Positions 46,483 through 57,651 of a stretch of 64,000 nucleotides of DNA are shown piece after piece. This DNA comes from Zygnema cylindricum (lineage: Eukaryota > Streptophyta > Zygnematophyceae > Zygnematales > Zygnemataceae): positions 256,711 through 320,710 of the forward strand of contig JBBHKE010002568.1 of NCBI GenBank assembly GCA_037447655.1, read 5' to 3'. Position 1 is the first letter of the stretch. Every line of letters starts with the position of its first letter. Below the pieces are notes generated by a model. That model worked only from the letters and a program-made list of their open reading frames with translations. It did no database searches and was not told the DNA's origin. The position numbers and the translations under genes were made by a program.

Positions 46483-48279
46483 TATTGTTTTTGAAGACTT
46501 AGTTTCGTATACACAGATTTTAGTGTAGCCATAAATACGCTACAACGTGTACGCAAATTACGGGAGTATTCGGTCGACCAAGGTTCATGTGATTTGGTAC
46601 AGACTTAGGGTACGTCTCTGTGTGCTTAAGTAAGGGTTTTTTTCTGTCGTTTTCTTGTAAAACTTAGAGCCGTACCGCGTAAGTTTCAACCGTACAATAA
46701 AATAGAAAAAAGGAGAAGTACATTTTGCGTCATCGTCGAATTTAAAATGTACTACATCTTGTCGCCTTGTGTTCTACGACCCACGTCGACGACAAAAAAC
46801 ATCATCTTCAACCTTAACTTTAAAATACAGGGCCGATGTGTTTAAAAATTAAGGATTTTATATAAACAAATAAGAGCACGTATTCGCACGTGTAATGTTT
46901 ATCAAACAATTTCAAGCGACGTGGAAGTGTACACGATTCGCTATGTTTTGTCCGTTTTTGCTTAATACGACAAAGAGAAGCATACAGTTTGTTTTGTTTT
47001 GTCCGTTTCCATCCGGTACGGATTTTTTTTTTGCAGTGGTCTCAAGGTTCCGATGCCATTTCACGTCGAGCGACAAATAGACGCAAAGGCAAAACGCATC
47101 TTCTTCAACCGTGAAATGGCACAGGCTGGAGGGCGGTAGGTCTACAATGTCACGAAAAGTCACGCGACATCACAAGCAGTTACGAAAAATGACGTGGGTC
47201 ATCACAGATTGTAGACGTTGACAGCCGTCACGGGCATTGTCGACGTATACAATCGTCACGCCCTAAGTGACAATTTCGTTTGGTACACATAGGGACACCC
47301 GAAATCCGGGTCCGCCGGATCTGCGCTAAAAAACAAAAAAAAATCTCTAAGTTTGAAGTACATAGAGACGCACCCATACTTGGAAAATCGCAAAGCGATT
47401 CGGATGTGGAGATACAACTCAATCTTATACGAAGAGCGTCGCAACATTTAATGCGACGGTACGAAGCTTTGAGAAGTACGCAGCGGATTGATTTGTTTTT
47501 TACGGCCGATGGCGGTACCAACTTTTGTTATCTGGCGTGAGGAAAATCCGCAAGAATTACAAGTTTACAACGGACTATTTGCGACAATGAGTTACTGTAC
47601 GACATTGCGAACCAAAAACACCTTAACGAAAATGTCGGCGCACTCAAAATAGTGCAAGTCCTCAGATGACTCGCACATATCTCTAGTGATAAGCAGGTCG
47701 TTTGATGCCAAATAATATAACGGACATTTTTGTGTTGACTTAGAGTAGTGTGAGTAATCAACCTGGTTAGTTTTTAGTGTAACGACATTCACCGTGGGGG
47801 GCGCCAATTAGACCTATTAGTAAACATGCGCATTTATTTCTTTTGTTGTTTTGTCAGATGTAGGTGGCTCACAATTGTATATATTCATGAGAGCCTTGTA
47901 GAACAATTATAAATGTGTTAAGAAAAGAAGGAACTTAAGATGTAGTTCTTTAAAGTTGTCGAGTGTAGGAAACGTAGATAAGAAACATGGTTGATAGCGT
48001 TGCCTTGTTGCCTTGAGATAACATAAGAGTTTTTCGGAGATATCATGTGTATTGAAGTTGTTTAGTGCTTTGTGTATTTGATTTGTGTGTTATGTATTCC
48101 TTTATGTGTGTTGAGACCTTTCTTACGTAATTCATAAGGTGTAGTTCTTGATGTGTCACAAGATTAATAAGTACATGTAAGGAGTGAATGTCATTATTTA
48201 TGGTGGACTATACTACTCATCGCTGGGGATGCAATAGTTTGGGTGTTTTCCGCAGACTATTTTAGACAAAGGAATAACA
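46483..48279 (+). repeat. 3' LTR of H, carrying a MITE
   Basis: TATTGTTTTTGAAGAC to GGAATAACA. Without the MITE it is about 1026 bp. This copy is uninterrupted where the 5' LTR holds E, F and G and so preserves their target sites (47880/47974, 47989-47993, 48219-48223). Confidence 0.85.
46608..47375. mobile_element. PIF/Harbinger-like MITE
   Basis: 768 bp present here and absent at 16645-16647 of the paralogous LTR. Terminal inverted repeats: GGGTACGTCTCTGTGTGC at the left and the reverse complement of GTACATAGAGACGCACCC at the right (15 of 18 matching). Flanks TTA (46605-46607) and ATA (47376-47378) against a single TTA in the empty site fit the 3-bp TWA duplication of PIF/Harbinger elements. 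ORFs inside are short and unrelated to transposase. Confidence 0.8.
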
Positions 48280-48371
48280 AGAATGAGAGAGAGACAGGGT
48301 GATCGAGAGGGGGGGATAGAGAGACAAGGAGAGAGAGGGGGGGCTCAAGAGAGGGGTAAAAAGGAAGAGAA
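48280..48371. repeat. GA-rich minisatellite array 2, middle part
   Basis: Continues the array broken by H at 16516 and is itself broken by a solo LTR at 48372. Confidence 0.88.
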
Positions 48372-49518
48372 TGAAACTTTGAGACCTCCATTGGCCCTCA
48401 GAGTAAGCAGATCCAAAGAAGCTAATCTAGATAGTGCTGACTCCTAACTTGATATAAACCAAAATGATTGAACCCTTGACAATCATAACCCAAATATAGA
48501 TTTACCTCTGTGAAATAACACTTTCTGTGTGGTAAGTTCCACCACAGAATGCAAAGTTAGAATATGAGATTTGGACACATTCACCCACTTTGACTTTCCC
48601 TTTGAAATGCAGCCACCTTGGCAGACAAAATCTGTGACCGACTACACCCTTGTGTAGCGTGGACTCCCTTGAGTCTGCACCAAAAAGAATCACTGAAAAT
48701 GGTCAAGTAAATTGATAGTTATGGCTGGCCAAAGTTTGCCATTTATAGTACGGCACCTATCAAATTAGTGTGTCGTACAGAAAAGTACAGGTGCCAGTGT
48801 ATTTTCTGTACGGCCATTGTACAACATGGCCAAATTGTCGACACGTGTCATAGCCAGATTGTTCCCGCAATCTCTGGAGTCGTCGTAATCCAACATTGTC
48901 GCGCCACGTGTCATATGAAGTGGCGATGGTTGAAAAACGCAAAAAGTACATGTTCCGTGATCGCGGCACCTGTCGTGGCTTTCGATCAAAACGGATACAT
49001 TTGTAGTGGTTGAAAATACTCACACGATATTTGTTTTGCGTTTCGAAACAAATGTGCGGTATCCGTTTCATAAAATTCATTAAATCGTACTCTGTACTAT
49101 ACAAAATTGTATCTATGCATTACGTATCTATTTTCCGTTTTATGAACTAGTCTACGTGTCAAAATATAAATATATGTCAAACCTAATGTACTCCAGCACT
49201 GGCTTTAGACATATTGGTTAAAGCTAACGGCTAGTTTGACGGAAGGTAGGTACCAGGATCAAATCTTGGATCCGTCAAACCTTTTAGATAACTCTATCAA
49301 GATTTGCCTTCCTGTCCTCTTTGGACAGCCAAGGCAACCATGGATCCAACTCCTCCTCAAGTCTTCAGTGACTGCGATAAGTGTGGGGACTAGTGAAGAG
49401 TTAGAGGCGGGTGACAAAGTGTGGGGACTAGTGAAGAGTTAGAGGCGGGCTGTCACTGTCCCCTATTTGCCTTTTATTTTTACAATCTCTAGACCTAGAA
49501 AATACTCAAATTTCAACA
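48372..49518 (-). repeat. Solo LTR of the A group
   Basis: 1147 bp; minus strand TGTTGAAATTTG to AAAGTTTCA. Flanks GAGAA (48367-48371) and GAGAG (49519-49523) fit a target duplication, though the GA-rich context weakens this. It resembles A's LTR (same GACTC box, same CACGTGTCA). A 37-39 bp tandem duplication with GTGTGGGGACTAGTGAAGAG lies at about 49380-49450. Confidence 0.85.
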
Positions 49519-50716
49519 GAGAGGGGTAAAGAGGAACATGGAGAGAGAGAGAGAGGAAGGTGATTGAGATTGGGGTATTTAGAGAAACAAAAAGAGAGAG
49601 GGGGGCGATCGAGAAACTAAGAGAGAGAGAGGAGAGGATTGAGAGACTGGGATAGAGAGACAAGGAGAGAAAGAGGGGGGGGGGATCGAGAGAGGGGGAT
49701 ACAAAGACTGGGAGAATGACATAGGGTGGTGATAAAAAGTGGGGGATAGAGAGACAAGGAGAAAGAGAGAGAGGGGTGGATTGAGAGATGGGGATAGAGA
49801 GATACGGAGAAAGATAGAGGGATAAAGTGAGAGGAGTGGACCGAGGGAGGAGGATACACAGACAGGGAGAGAAAGAGAGAGGGCAAGATCGAGAGAGGGG
49901 GATAGAGAGACATAGAGAATGAAATAAAGGGAAGATCGACAAAGGGGATAGAGAGATAGGGAGAGAGAGAGAGGGGTGGATTGAGAGAGGGGGATAGAGG
50001 GATACGGAGAGAGAGAGAGGGGGGAATTGGGAGAAGGGGATTATGGAGAGAGGGGGTTAGAGAGACAAGGGGAGAGAGAAGTTGGGGTTCAAGAGAGTAG
50101 GACAGAGAGAAAGGGAGAGGGAGAGGGAGGGGAGATCAAGAGAGGGGGATAGAGAGACAAAGAGAGAGAGAGGGGGATATGGTGATGAGAGAAGAGATAG
50201 AGATAGGTGAAATAGGGGAAAGAGAGGGGATAGGAGAATGAGAGAGGAGAAGGAGAGAGATAGGGAGAGAGAGAGGGGGATTGAGAGAGGTGGATAGAGA
50301 GATAAGGAGAGAGAGAGAGGGTTGGATGGAAAGAGGGTGATAGAGAGACAAGGAGAGAAAGAGATAGGGTGTGATCGAGAGACTAAGATAGATAGATAGA
50401 GTGAGGGAGAGAGGAGGATCAAGAGAGGGGGATAGGGAGTCAAAGAGAGAGAGGGGGGTGATTGTGAGTGGGGAATAGAGAGAGGGGGATCGAGAGACAA
50501 GGAGTGAGAGAGAGAAGGGGATTTAGAGGGGGGGATCTAGAGAGGCGTATAGAGGAGCAGATAGAGAGAGAGAGAGAGGAAGGCGATTGAGATTAGGGTA
50601 TAGGGAGACACAAAAAAAGAGAGGGGGGAGATCGAGAGAGAGAGAGGAGAGAATTGAGAGACGAGGATAGAGAGATAAGGAGAGAAAGAGGGAGGGGTTG
50701 AGAGAGGGGGATAGAG
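49519..50716. repeat. GA-rich minisatellite array 2, right part
   Basis: Same unit type as array 1, 1.2 kb. ORFs on the minus strand are composition artefacts. Confidence 0.92.
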
Positions 50717-51339
50717 ATGCTATTTTTGTGCGATCTTTGGCGATTCATTTGTACTGACAGACCTAAGTGACGCGACGCATACAAAATCTGAAGGCGATTG
50801 CGCCAACCTTAATTTTGTATACAGTTGTATCACAGATGTGTCAGAATTGGGGAGCGACACATTGTGGTGGAAGGCGACAAACGACAACATATCATTGCAC
50901 CATGCATTTAGGCATCTCATCACTAGTGACATATAGAAAGATAGAAATCCCATCAAAGCACTTAGAACTTTCATCTCGCAAACCATTTCATGTAGATCAC
51001 TTTTAGGTCTTTCAAAAGCAAACATCAACTTTATTGGTCATATGCCTCTTTGTACATTCATATTTAAGACTCTTATCATACAACTTAGAAAAAGATTGTA
51101 GGGTTTATTAGGATTGATTTGTAGGAACAACTGGAATCTAATCGGGGCTCACTTCGGCGTATGCCTTGTGGCCCCTTAACTATAAATCCATTTCCTATGT
51201 TGCTCAAACCTATCTATTATTTTGATTTGGTTCTATGCCTCCCCTAATGATATCTACTTAGTGGTTCCTACATGCTAAGTTTCGTAGTGTTTGAAATTCA
51301 TGAGTTTGTGAGTTGGGTGCCCACTTGCTCACATAACGA
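50717..51339. other. Unassigned sequence
   Basis: No gene recognised; a 102-codon minus-strand ORF (50720-51028) has no family signature. Confidence 0.4.
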
Positions 51340-51392
51340 GAGGATCGAAAGAGGGGGATAGAGAGACAAGGAGAGAGGGAAAGAGGATTGCA

Positions 51393-52072
51393 TCAATCTG
51401 GTGATGGCTGCTAAATTTTTCCTTTCGCAAAGTGTCCTAGCCTGATAATCCAAAATCGACATCTTCTCCACTCCGTTGATCGCTTTCCAAAAGCGGCGAA
51501 GTACCAATTGTACTTTTATGTACTTCTTCCACAATCGGTAATTCGTTCCGTTGGAGAGCATAATCTTTTCGGGCATCTGTTAGACCTACTCCTCATCTTT
51601 ACTCTAATCTTCAAGGTCGTAATCATCAACGGGAAATTTTCCCTTCCGAATCTGCTCCTTTCTTCCCTCTTCCTCGTCTACTTCTCCATCTCGATTGTAA
51701 TCCCTTGGATCTAGATTCGGATCTCTAAAGAAGAGAAAATTTTCCTTGCGGTTATTCTTCAAAATATGTTGATCCACATAGCCACAAGGACCATCGATTA
51801 GCTTTAGAAGACGGTCTTCCGCCATGTCATTCTCCTCCTTTTCCTTCCTTTTTTTGACCAAACGGGCCGGGTGGAAGTGTTTCCTCAACCATCGACGAGT
51901 AAAGCCAACAACACTAAGCTCTGAGTCCAATAAAGAATCTAAACAATAAGTCGGAGCCGGATCGAATGGCGGAGTAAACATAGGAGAGAGGTAGTTTACA
52001 CAGATTTCTTCTTCTTCCCCTCCATGGCGGCAATACTCGCTATTCTTGTACAACTCAACAGAGCACACAAGG
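51393..52072 (-). pseudogene. Truncated copia-type gag
   Basis: Minus-strand reading: an N-terminal acidic and basic extension (MAEDRLLKLIDGPCGYVD ... RDYNRDGEVDEEEG), stops near 51570-51600, then MPEKIMLSNGTNYRLWKKYI, the FDG.NY..W-type gag start with VLRRFWKAINGVE. At 51392 it passes directly into GA-rich repeat (51340-51392), where homology ends. With the primer site just upstream, this is the 5' end of a copia-type element whose remainder is missing. Confidence in the family is moderate because only the gag N-terminus remains. Confidence 0.65.
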
Positions 52073-52085
52073 CTCCGATACCACT
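52073..52085 (-). promoter_or_regulatory. Primer-binding site of the 52-kb fragment
   Basis: On the minus strand AGTGGTATCGGAGCC follows a sequence ending GATCCATCA (LTR end). It is the common copia site complementary to the tRNA-iMet 3' end. Confidence 0.78.
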
Positions 52086-55000
52086 TGATGGATCAAAAAC
52101 AAACAATAGCAAATGAAAAGCACACGTAAGCAGTGAGAAAAACACACACAAATAAAAACATTACACTGAAGACAATATATTCCACGGAGAATTTTTTTAA
52201 CTTCAACTCTCTCTCCTTCTCTATAAAACACTACAAACGCTAACTTGCCAACCGTACATTCAACACTAAAAAGCGGACCTATCACAAAGTGCCTACAAAG
52301 CCAAACATAAAGTACTAAACGTACTATGCGGAACGACACACATTGACCGAAATGTCACAAGAACATGTTTTGAAATGTCACCTCAAACGAAAACCAAACT
52401 AAGTAATGACTCTTGAAAGTGCTTAATCGCCCGTCTCCTAATGCCAAAATTGTAACCCGATAGAGGAGCTTTCATATAATATTTTAAAGGCAAAAACCTA
52501 AAATCAAAAGTAGAAACGATGTACACTTTGGGTCAAACAAGCCAAAAGTACCTTCCAGTTAAGTCTTCTCAAAAACCTCTTTGGAGGAAGTAACTCATTT
52601 TCATCTCTTGGTCATTTTTGAATTGTACTTTCCATTGCTCGATATGTGTGAATGTGATCAACACTCTCGCGGACTAGCATTTGGTTTTACATCAAGTAGG
52701 GAGTTGCAGAGAGCAAATCAGTTGTATGACGTGTAGAGTCATATATATATATATATATGTGAGCTATGGACGCTGGCGAGGATTTGTCGAAATTTGAACG
52801 ACATTCGGGATTACACTTTAAGTAGATTGAGGACGTTATCCAAGTGTGTTATTTGGGTTTGGCATTCAAGGATTCCAGTTTAAAGACTTGGTATCTCTGG
52901 GTATCGTTTCAAGTTTATTTTCTTTTGTAACCAGGCCCTGCTAAAATTTATTTTGGTTCATTATAACAGTACGGCTAAATATAGGTAGGAAACAACTTAT
53001 TTGGAACATGGACACAGATAATACTAGAAGGTCGTTCTCAAACTATTAGATCATGCCTGGAAAATATGTTTTCAGATCGTTGAGTATGCTAAGAGAACAA
53101 AAAATAGTAGAGAAAGTTGTGTTTGCATGGAAAGATCAGAACTTTCAAGAAGAGGAAGAGTTAGAAAGAAGAGGAGGGTAGTGGATGCAAAGCAATTACT
53201 AGTGTTGTTCCAAAAAACGTAAGTGCTATATTGAAAGTAGCTGATGTATCTAGAAATTTAATTTGTCTTTATAGCGTAAATATCCTTTTTTGATCGATGG
53301 AATCTAACAACTTTTAAAATATAAGAAGTACGAAACTATTTTGTGTTTCTTTTTAGAAATACTTGGGGCAGGATAAATTAAAAAGCACGATGGTAAACCA
53401 TCTGAGTCCGGGGGTACAAAGAGGGTGGCATGGCCAAAACAGAAAAACTACAATAAAAAGCAAAGAGAGCGACGAAATAGACAATGAAGCGTATCGTAGT
53501 TGGATATTTTGAAACGCGCGTTTGTTATTTTTTTATATAGAATTATATAATGTATGTCATTCAAACTTCAAATATTGACATACCATAAAACTTTGGTATA
53601 GTGCATTCGGTTCAAAACTCAGTGTTTTTACAATTTTACAAAACTACCTTTTATTACTGAAACACAGTCTATATACATATGGTTCTTTAATATTTTTGGG
53701 CAGTCCACAACAAATTGCCATTAGAGTAAAGAAATATATAGCGAGAGGAACTACTATTAGGGTAAAGAAATATATAGAGAGAGGAATATTCTAGCGCTTT
53801 TTTCACACATGTTTTAACAGCCTGTATTTATAAGTGACTGTAACAATTAGTTAAGTCCACACCCATCTGATCTGTTAACATGTGTAGTGTGACATTTATT
53901 TTGTCAGCGCCACACCATATATGGTTGTACAACTAAAATTATGAAATGGATTCCACGAGACTGCTGAATTTATGTTTGAATTGCTAACTTAAAGTAGGAT
54001 TTCTTTCCTTGAAGAATCTGATCACTATGCATTGTACTAATTCACTGGTAATCGCCACTGATTTAACTGAATAACTTCACTGAAAATCACTTTTTTTCGT
54101 TTCTTATCTATTGATCTCCTCAAGTTGCATGTCTCAAATTGATAAACAAGCAAATACCACAAATATCTTACATACTTTTAAATCTTAAGTTGCTTTTGTG
54201 ATTAGAATCAAGGATTCTTATTAAGATAGTTTTCCCTGTGAGTTTGGTGTAATTGCAGGCTCAGGACTGAAACCAATCCAGAGAGGAAACTAGGAGTTGG
54301 CGAAAACCTAAACAAACTCAAAAGAACAGATAAAAAATCACTGAGAAAACATCGAGGATGTTGGGGCCCAAACTAATATATTTTGGGCCCAAATGAGGCT
54401 GCAAATGTTAGTTGTTTTAACTCACAGATAGAGCCAATGTAAGGTTTCAAATAGTGTGATTATGTGGTGTATTTTTTTATAGACAACATAATCATCACTT
54501 CAGTATCAGCATCAAAGACTCACCAGGTTATTGTTGTTGATACTATTGCTACTATTTATGGAAATGCCACAATTTCTAACTCACTGGAAGAGTTTTTTTA
54601 TTATGTTCATTGCAAACAAAGACAAGGACAAGCCTCATTACATAATGAATGGCGCTGCATAAATTACAACTGTCACATTTGTACTAATGAATTGCATTTG
54701 ATTTAATTAAACTGATCCTAGAAAATTTCCTACAGAGAGAATTACATGGTAAAAACAAAACATATTTTCCAAAGTATGAAACCACAGCTAATCCACATTT
54801 TTCAACAAAACAGAGATAAAAACGCACACGAAAAGATAAACACAGTAACACCAATTTCTCAACAAGCAGGAATGCTTGCTAAATTTTCAGACTTATAAGG
54901 CAACTTGAACCATTTTAGTATGTTCCATTCTGTATATCTTTGACCAATCCATGCATCCCACTCTTGACTCCCCTCTCCCTATCTCTTCTGCTCTTTATCT

Positions 55001-55377
55001 AAACAGATTAGCGTTTATGTTCTCATTCATGTTTCAATTGCTACATATAGTAGATCACTTGAAGTAAATAATGTTTTACCGTTTATTATAACAGATTGCA
55101 CCAAACTGACGCAACTTACAATCCACACCATAGGATACATGAAGGAAAACATAATATATATTCGCCCAGATGTAGGTCATTTTCAATGTGATGTTGTATC
55201 AAGCCTGCCTATAGGAATCATGTGGAATTCTAACAGCACCATAAGGATATATTTTTTTAGCTACCCAACACTATAGATGTCAATTCTGTAGACATTAGCA
55301 GTTTGACTGTCTTTTTTAATTTCAAAAATCTCACGTGATTCAGAGCAAAGGTAGTAACGCTCCTAAACTTTCTGCAC
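52086..55377. other. LTR remnant and intergenic sequence
   Basis: 52086 to about 52360 is probably the 5' LTR of the preceding fragment (minus strand; a possible start TGTGACATTTCGG near 52358). From there to 55377 I recognise no gene. An (AT)n run lies at 52741-52758. Confidence 0.5.
53722..53792. repeat. Tandem duplication, about 36 bp x 2
   Basis: Two copies of ATTAGRGTAAAGAAATATAT followed by AGMGAGAGGAA. Confidence 0.85.
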
Positions 55378-57651
55378 TCACTTACATTTGCTAGCTTTGC
55401 TAACGCAGATGGTGGGATTACTTTTTTTCAGTAGAGATCCCAAAAACCTGTTTGTACATGACATCTTATTTAAGGATTTAAATGTGTCGGGTTTTTTGAA
55501 GCATTTTTTCAGTGACGAGCAGCTGGTCGTTTGTGTCAACTTGATAGCCTTCTGTTTGCAGCCCTTCAATATTTTTCCTAAATCTCCTTCTTCGAGGCAA
55601 ACCTGACCACAAACACAAAATAAACGAAACCGTTTTCCATAAACGACATACAAATGCGTTGTTGTGCAGACAGTTTTGGAATTGAAGGAGGAAAGAAATC
55701 AGATTCATGTCACTGCACGGAGGCACAATAGTTTCTAGTAGTATGAGCAAAAATATTTTTATTGACTACGTACCTCGTCATTGTAACCTGCCACAGTGGT
55801 GATATAACTGTCGATGCGAGAACAAAAAATTCCCACGTTGAGGGTGTAAAACTTTATGACATTCTCGAGCTTTTTGGCATCGGTTTTCTCAACATCGGGA
55901 TCCATAAGATTTGCAATAATTGAACTGCATGTGTCTTCTGGTTTGACTTGATAGAATTTCACACATGGTAAGGGGTACGGAAGATCCCCTCGAATGATGC
56001 ACACCTGACAAAAAAAACAGTCCACCTTATGAGAAAAGTAACTTTGATTTACGTCGTTTTCAACATTGAATGCATTCGGCTCCTGGGCATTCTTCGTCTA
56101 ACATTCAGCATAATCTTTTCCAAACCTGGTGAAAGGGCTGAAGCTCGCTGCAGTCAAGGTCTGGATTTGGTGAATCTATTCCGGAAAGTGCTGTTAGATT
56201 AAACATTTGTTGGATAGAGTCACAACTGTCATCCTGTAAAACAGACAAAATTATTCACTATTAATCGTAACTGCTGCGGGAAGGACTAGGAAACTGATGA
56301 AGAAAGAAGAATGTCCATAACATTTTCGATGTCTACAACATAAATACTATTTGACACATACAATAAGCAGCATCAGTCATTCTTAAACAAGGAATAAAAT
56401 CCGGCAATGGTCATATACAAGCTTAAACTATTTTACGTAGTTTATCACAGATCCTACGCCCATATAATGGGGCAACTAACCTCAGTCACAGTGTATGGAA
56501 GAGAGCAGTTGCGATATGCAGTCACGTTCACAATCGTCCCTGATAACAGTGGAACGTCGCAATCAAGTTTCTGTCAATCAAAGAAAGCTACTATCAGTTC
56601 AGAAAAACTTAACACTTAAGGAAAGGATTGCTTTTTTGGTGTTTATTTAGAGATTTGCAGTATGTTGCAATGCATTCTTTAGCACTAAATAGCCAGGGTC
56701 TTTCACGCGTATAGGGGCGTGTTTGACCCTCTGCCGGACCATTGTTTAGCCTATGCATCGCTACTCATTTGTTTTAAGTGAAAGATGAACAATATTTTGT
56801 TTCAAATAATTATTTGAGGAATGATAAAAATTTTGGTTGCTTATATCAGTTCAAGCCCTTTACGAAACAAGAACTTGATTTGGCTTTATATTTCTCAATT
56901 TGCAGTCATGGGAAGGTTTGACATCTACAAAAAAATCATCTAACCAAAGTTGTCTAATGTTTATCATACTTTAACATGGAAAAAATGCCCCTTAATCATT
57001 TTATGTAAGAACAACATTAGAGTTTCGACATGGTTAACAGTTAAAATTTTATTGTCTAGCTTGGAAATCGTTTTTTTTGCCTTTTGAAAAATCAGTTGAT
57101 CTTTTTTCCATGTCTAGCAATTATAATAGAAGTAAGTATGACAAATCTCGTAGCCAATATCCAATTTTACAAATTTTCTGGATATTTGCCTTTTTTTTTC
57201 GTTGTTTTGGTACACTAACGATTGTTTTCGTTATAGCGCCTGAATATCGAGAGTGTTTGAATCCAATGATGTTTAATGGTGGACAGACTCTAAAATGTTA
57301 CTAACAAGCTATTGCACATGTCTCGGGTATCTACTTAGGTCTCCAAGCAGGGCAGACATGAGGTAAAATATGCTATTGGAAGGGTACTAAATTGTCCTAT
57401 GGTCATGCGGGTGAGCTGGTGTAAATGGAGTTACTAGAATGAAAGGAAAATCCTTGATAAACGAATTCAGAAGAGGTTTGTGAAGTGAACAACTAGGAGT
57501 GCACATCATGAAACGTTCGAAAGTCGTCATACCAGATTCTGCTTTGTAAAGTCATCTTGGGAAATTCCGTATGCATTACGAATGGCATTACAAGTCACAT
57601 TTCCACTCTCTGGCACAGTGTAGAAATTTTGGCGGTCCCCGAGGATGACAG
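55378..57651 (-). other. Four LysM-like repeats
   Basis: Five exons: 57533-57651, 56481-56570, 56126-56233, 55774-56004, 55378-55602. Repeat 1: FYTVPESGNVTCNAIRNAYG with LDCDVPLLSG. Repeat 2: YTVTEDDSCDSIQQMFNL ... LDCSELQPFHQVC. Repeat 3: FYQVKPEDTCSSIIANLM. Repeat 4, most diverged: KLTQTTSCSSLKKCFKK ... PTICVS. The pattern Y.V...D.C..I, then C..L..G..VC, is that of Cys-containing LysM modules that bind N-acetylglucosamine polymers. The last exon ends SKCK and stop at 55378-55380. Confidence 0.78.

Larger units (their letters stand above)
16522..48279 (+). mobile_element. Non-coding LTR retrotransposon H with nested insertions
   Basis: H is reconstructed from three pieces of 5' LTR, a primer-binding site (43876), a 2.6-kb internal region with no retroviral genes (43876-46482) and a 3' LTR (46483-48279). 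The LTR starts TATTGTTTTTGAA and ends AATAACA or CAACA. Flanks CGAAT (16517-16521) and AGAAT (48280-48284) look like a 5-bp target duplication with one change. Removing insertions, the 3' LTR is about 1026 bp. The 5' LTR pieces add up to about 930 bp, plus about 95 bp lost at the E junction. With no gag or pol it would depend on proteins from a relative; its primer site is the type found in B, D, E and F. Confidence 0.78.

Noticed and set aside
46895-47540. ORFs around the MITE
   Set aside because: They cross MITE/LTR borders and resemble no transposase.
54464-54706. 80-codon plus-strand ORF
   Set aside because: No recognisable motif or gene context.
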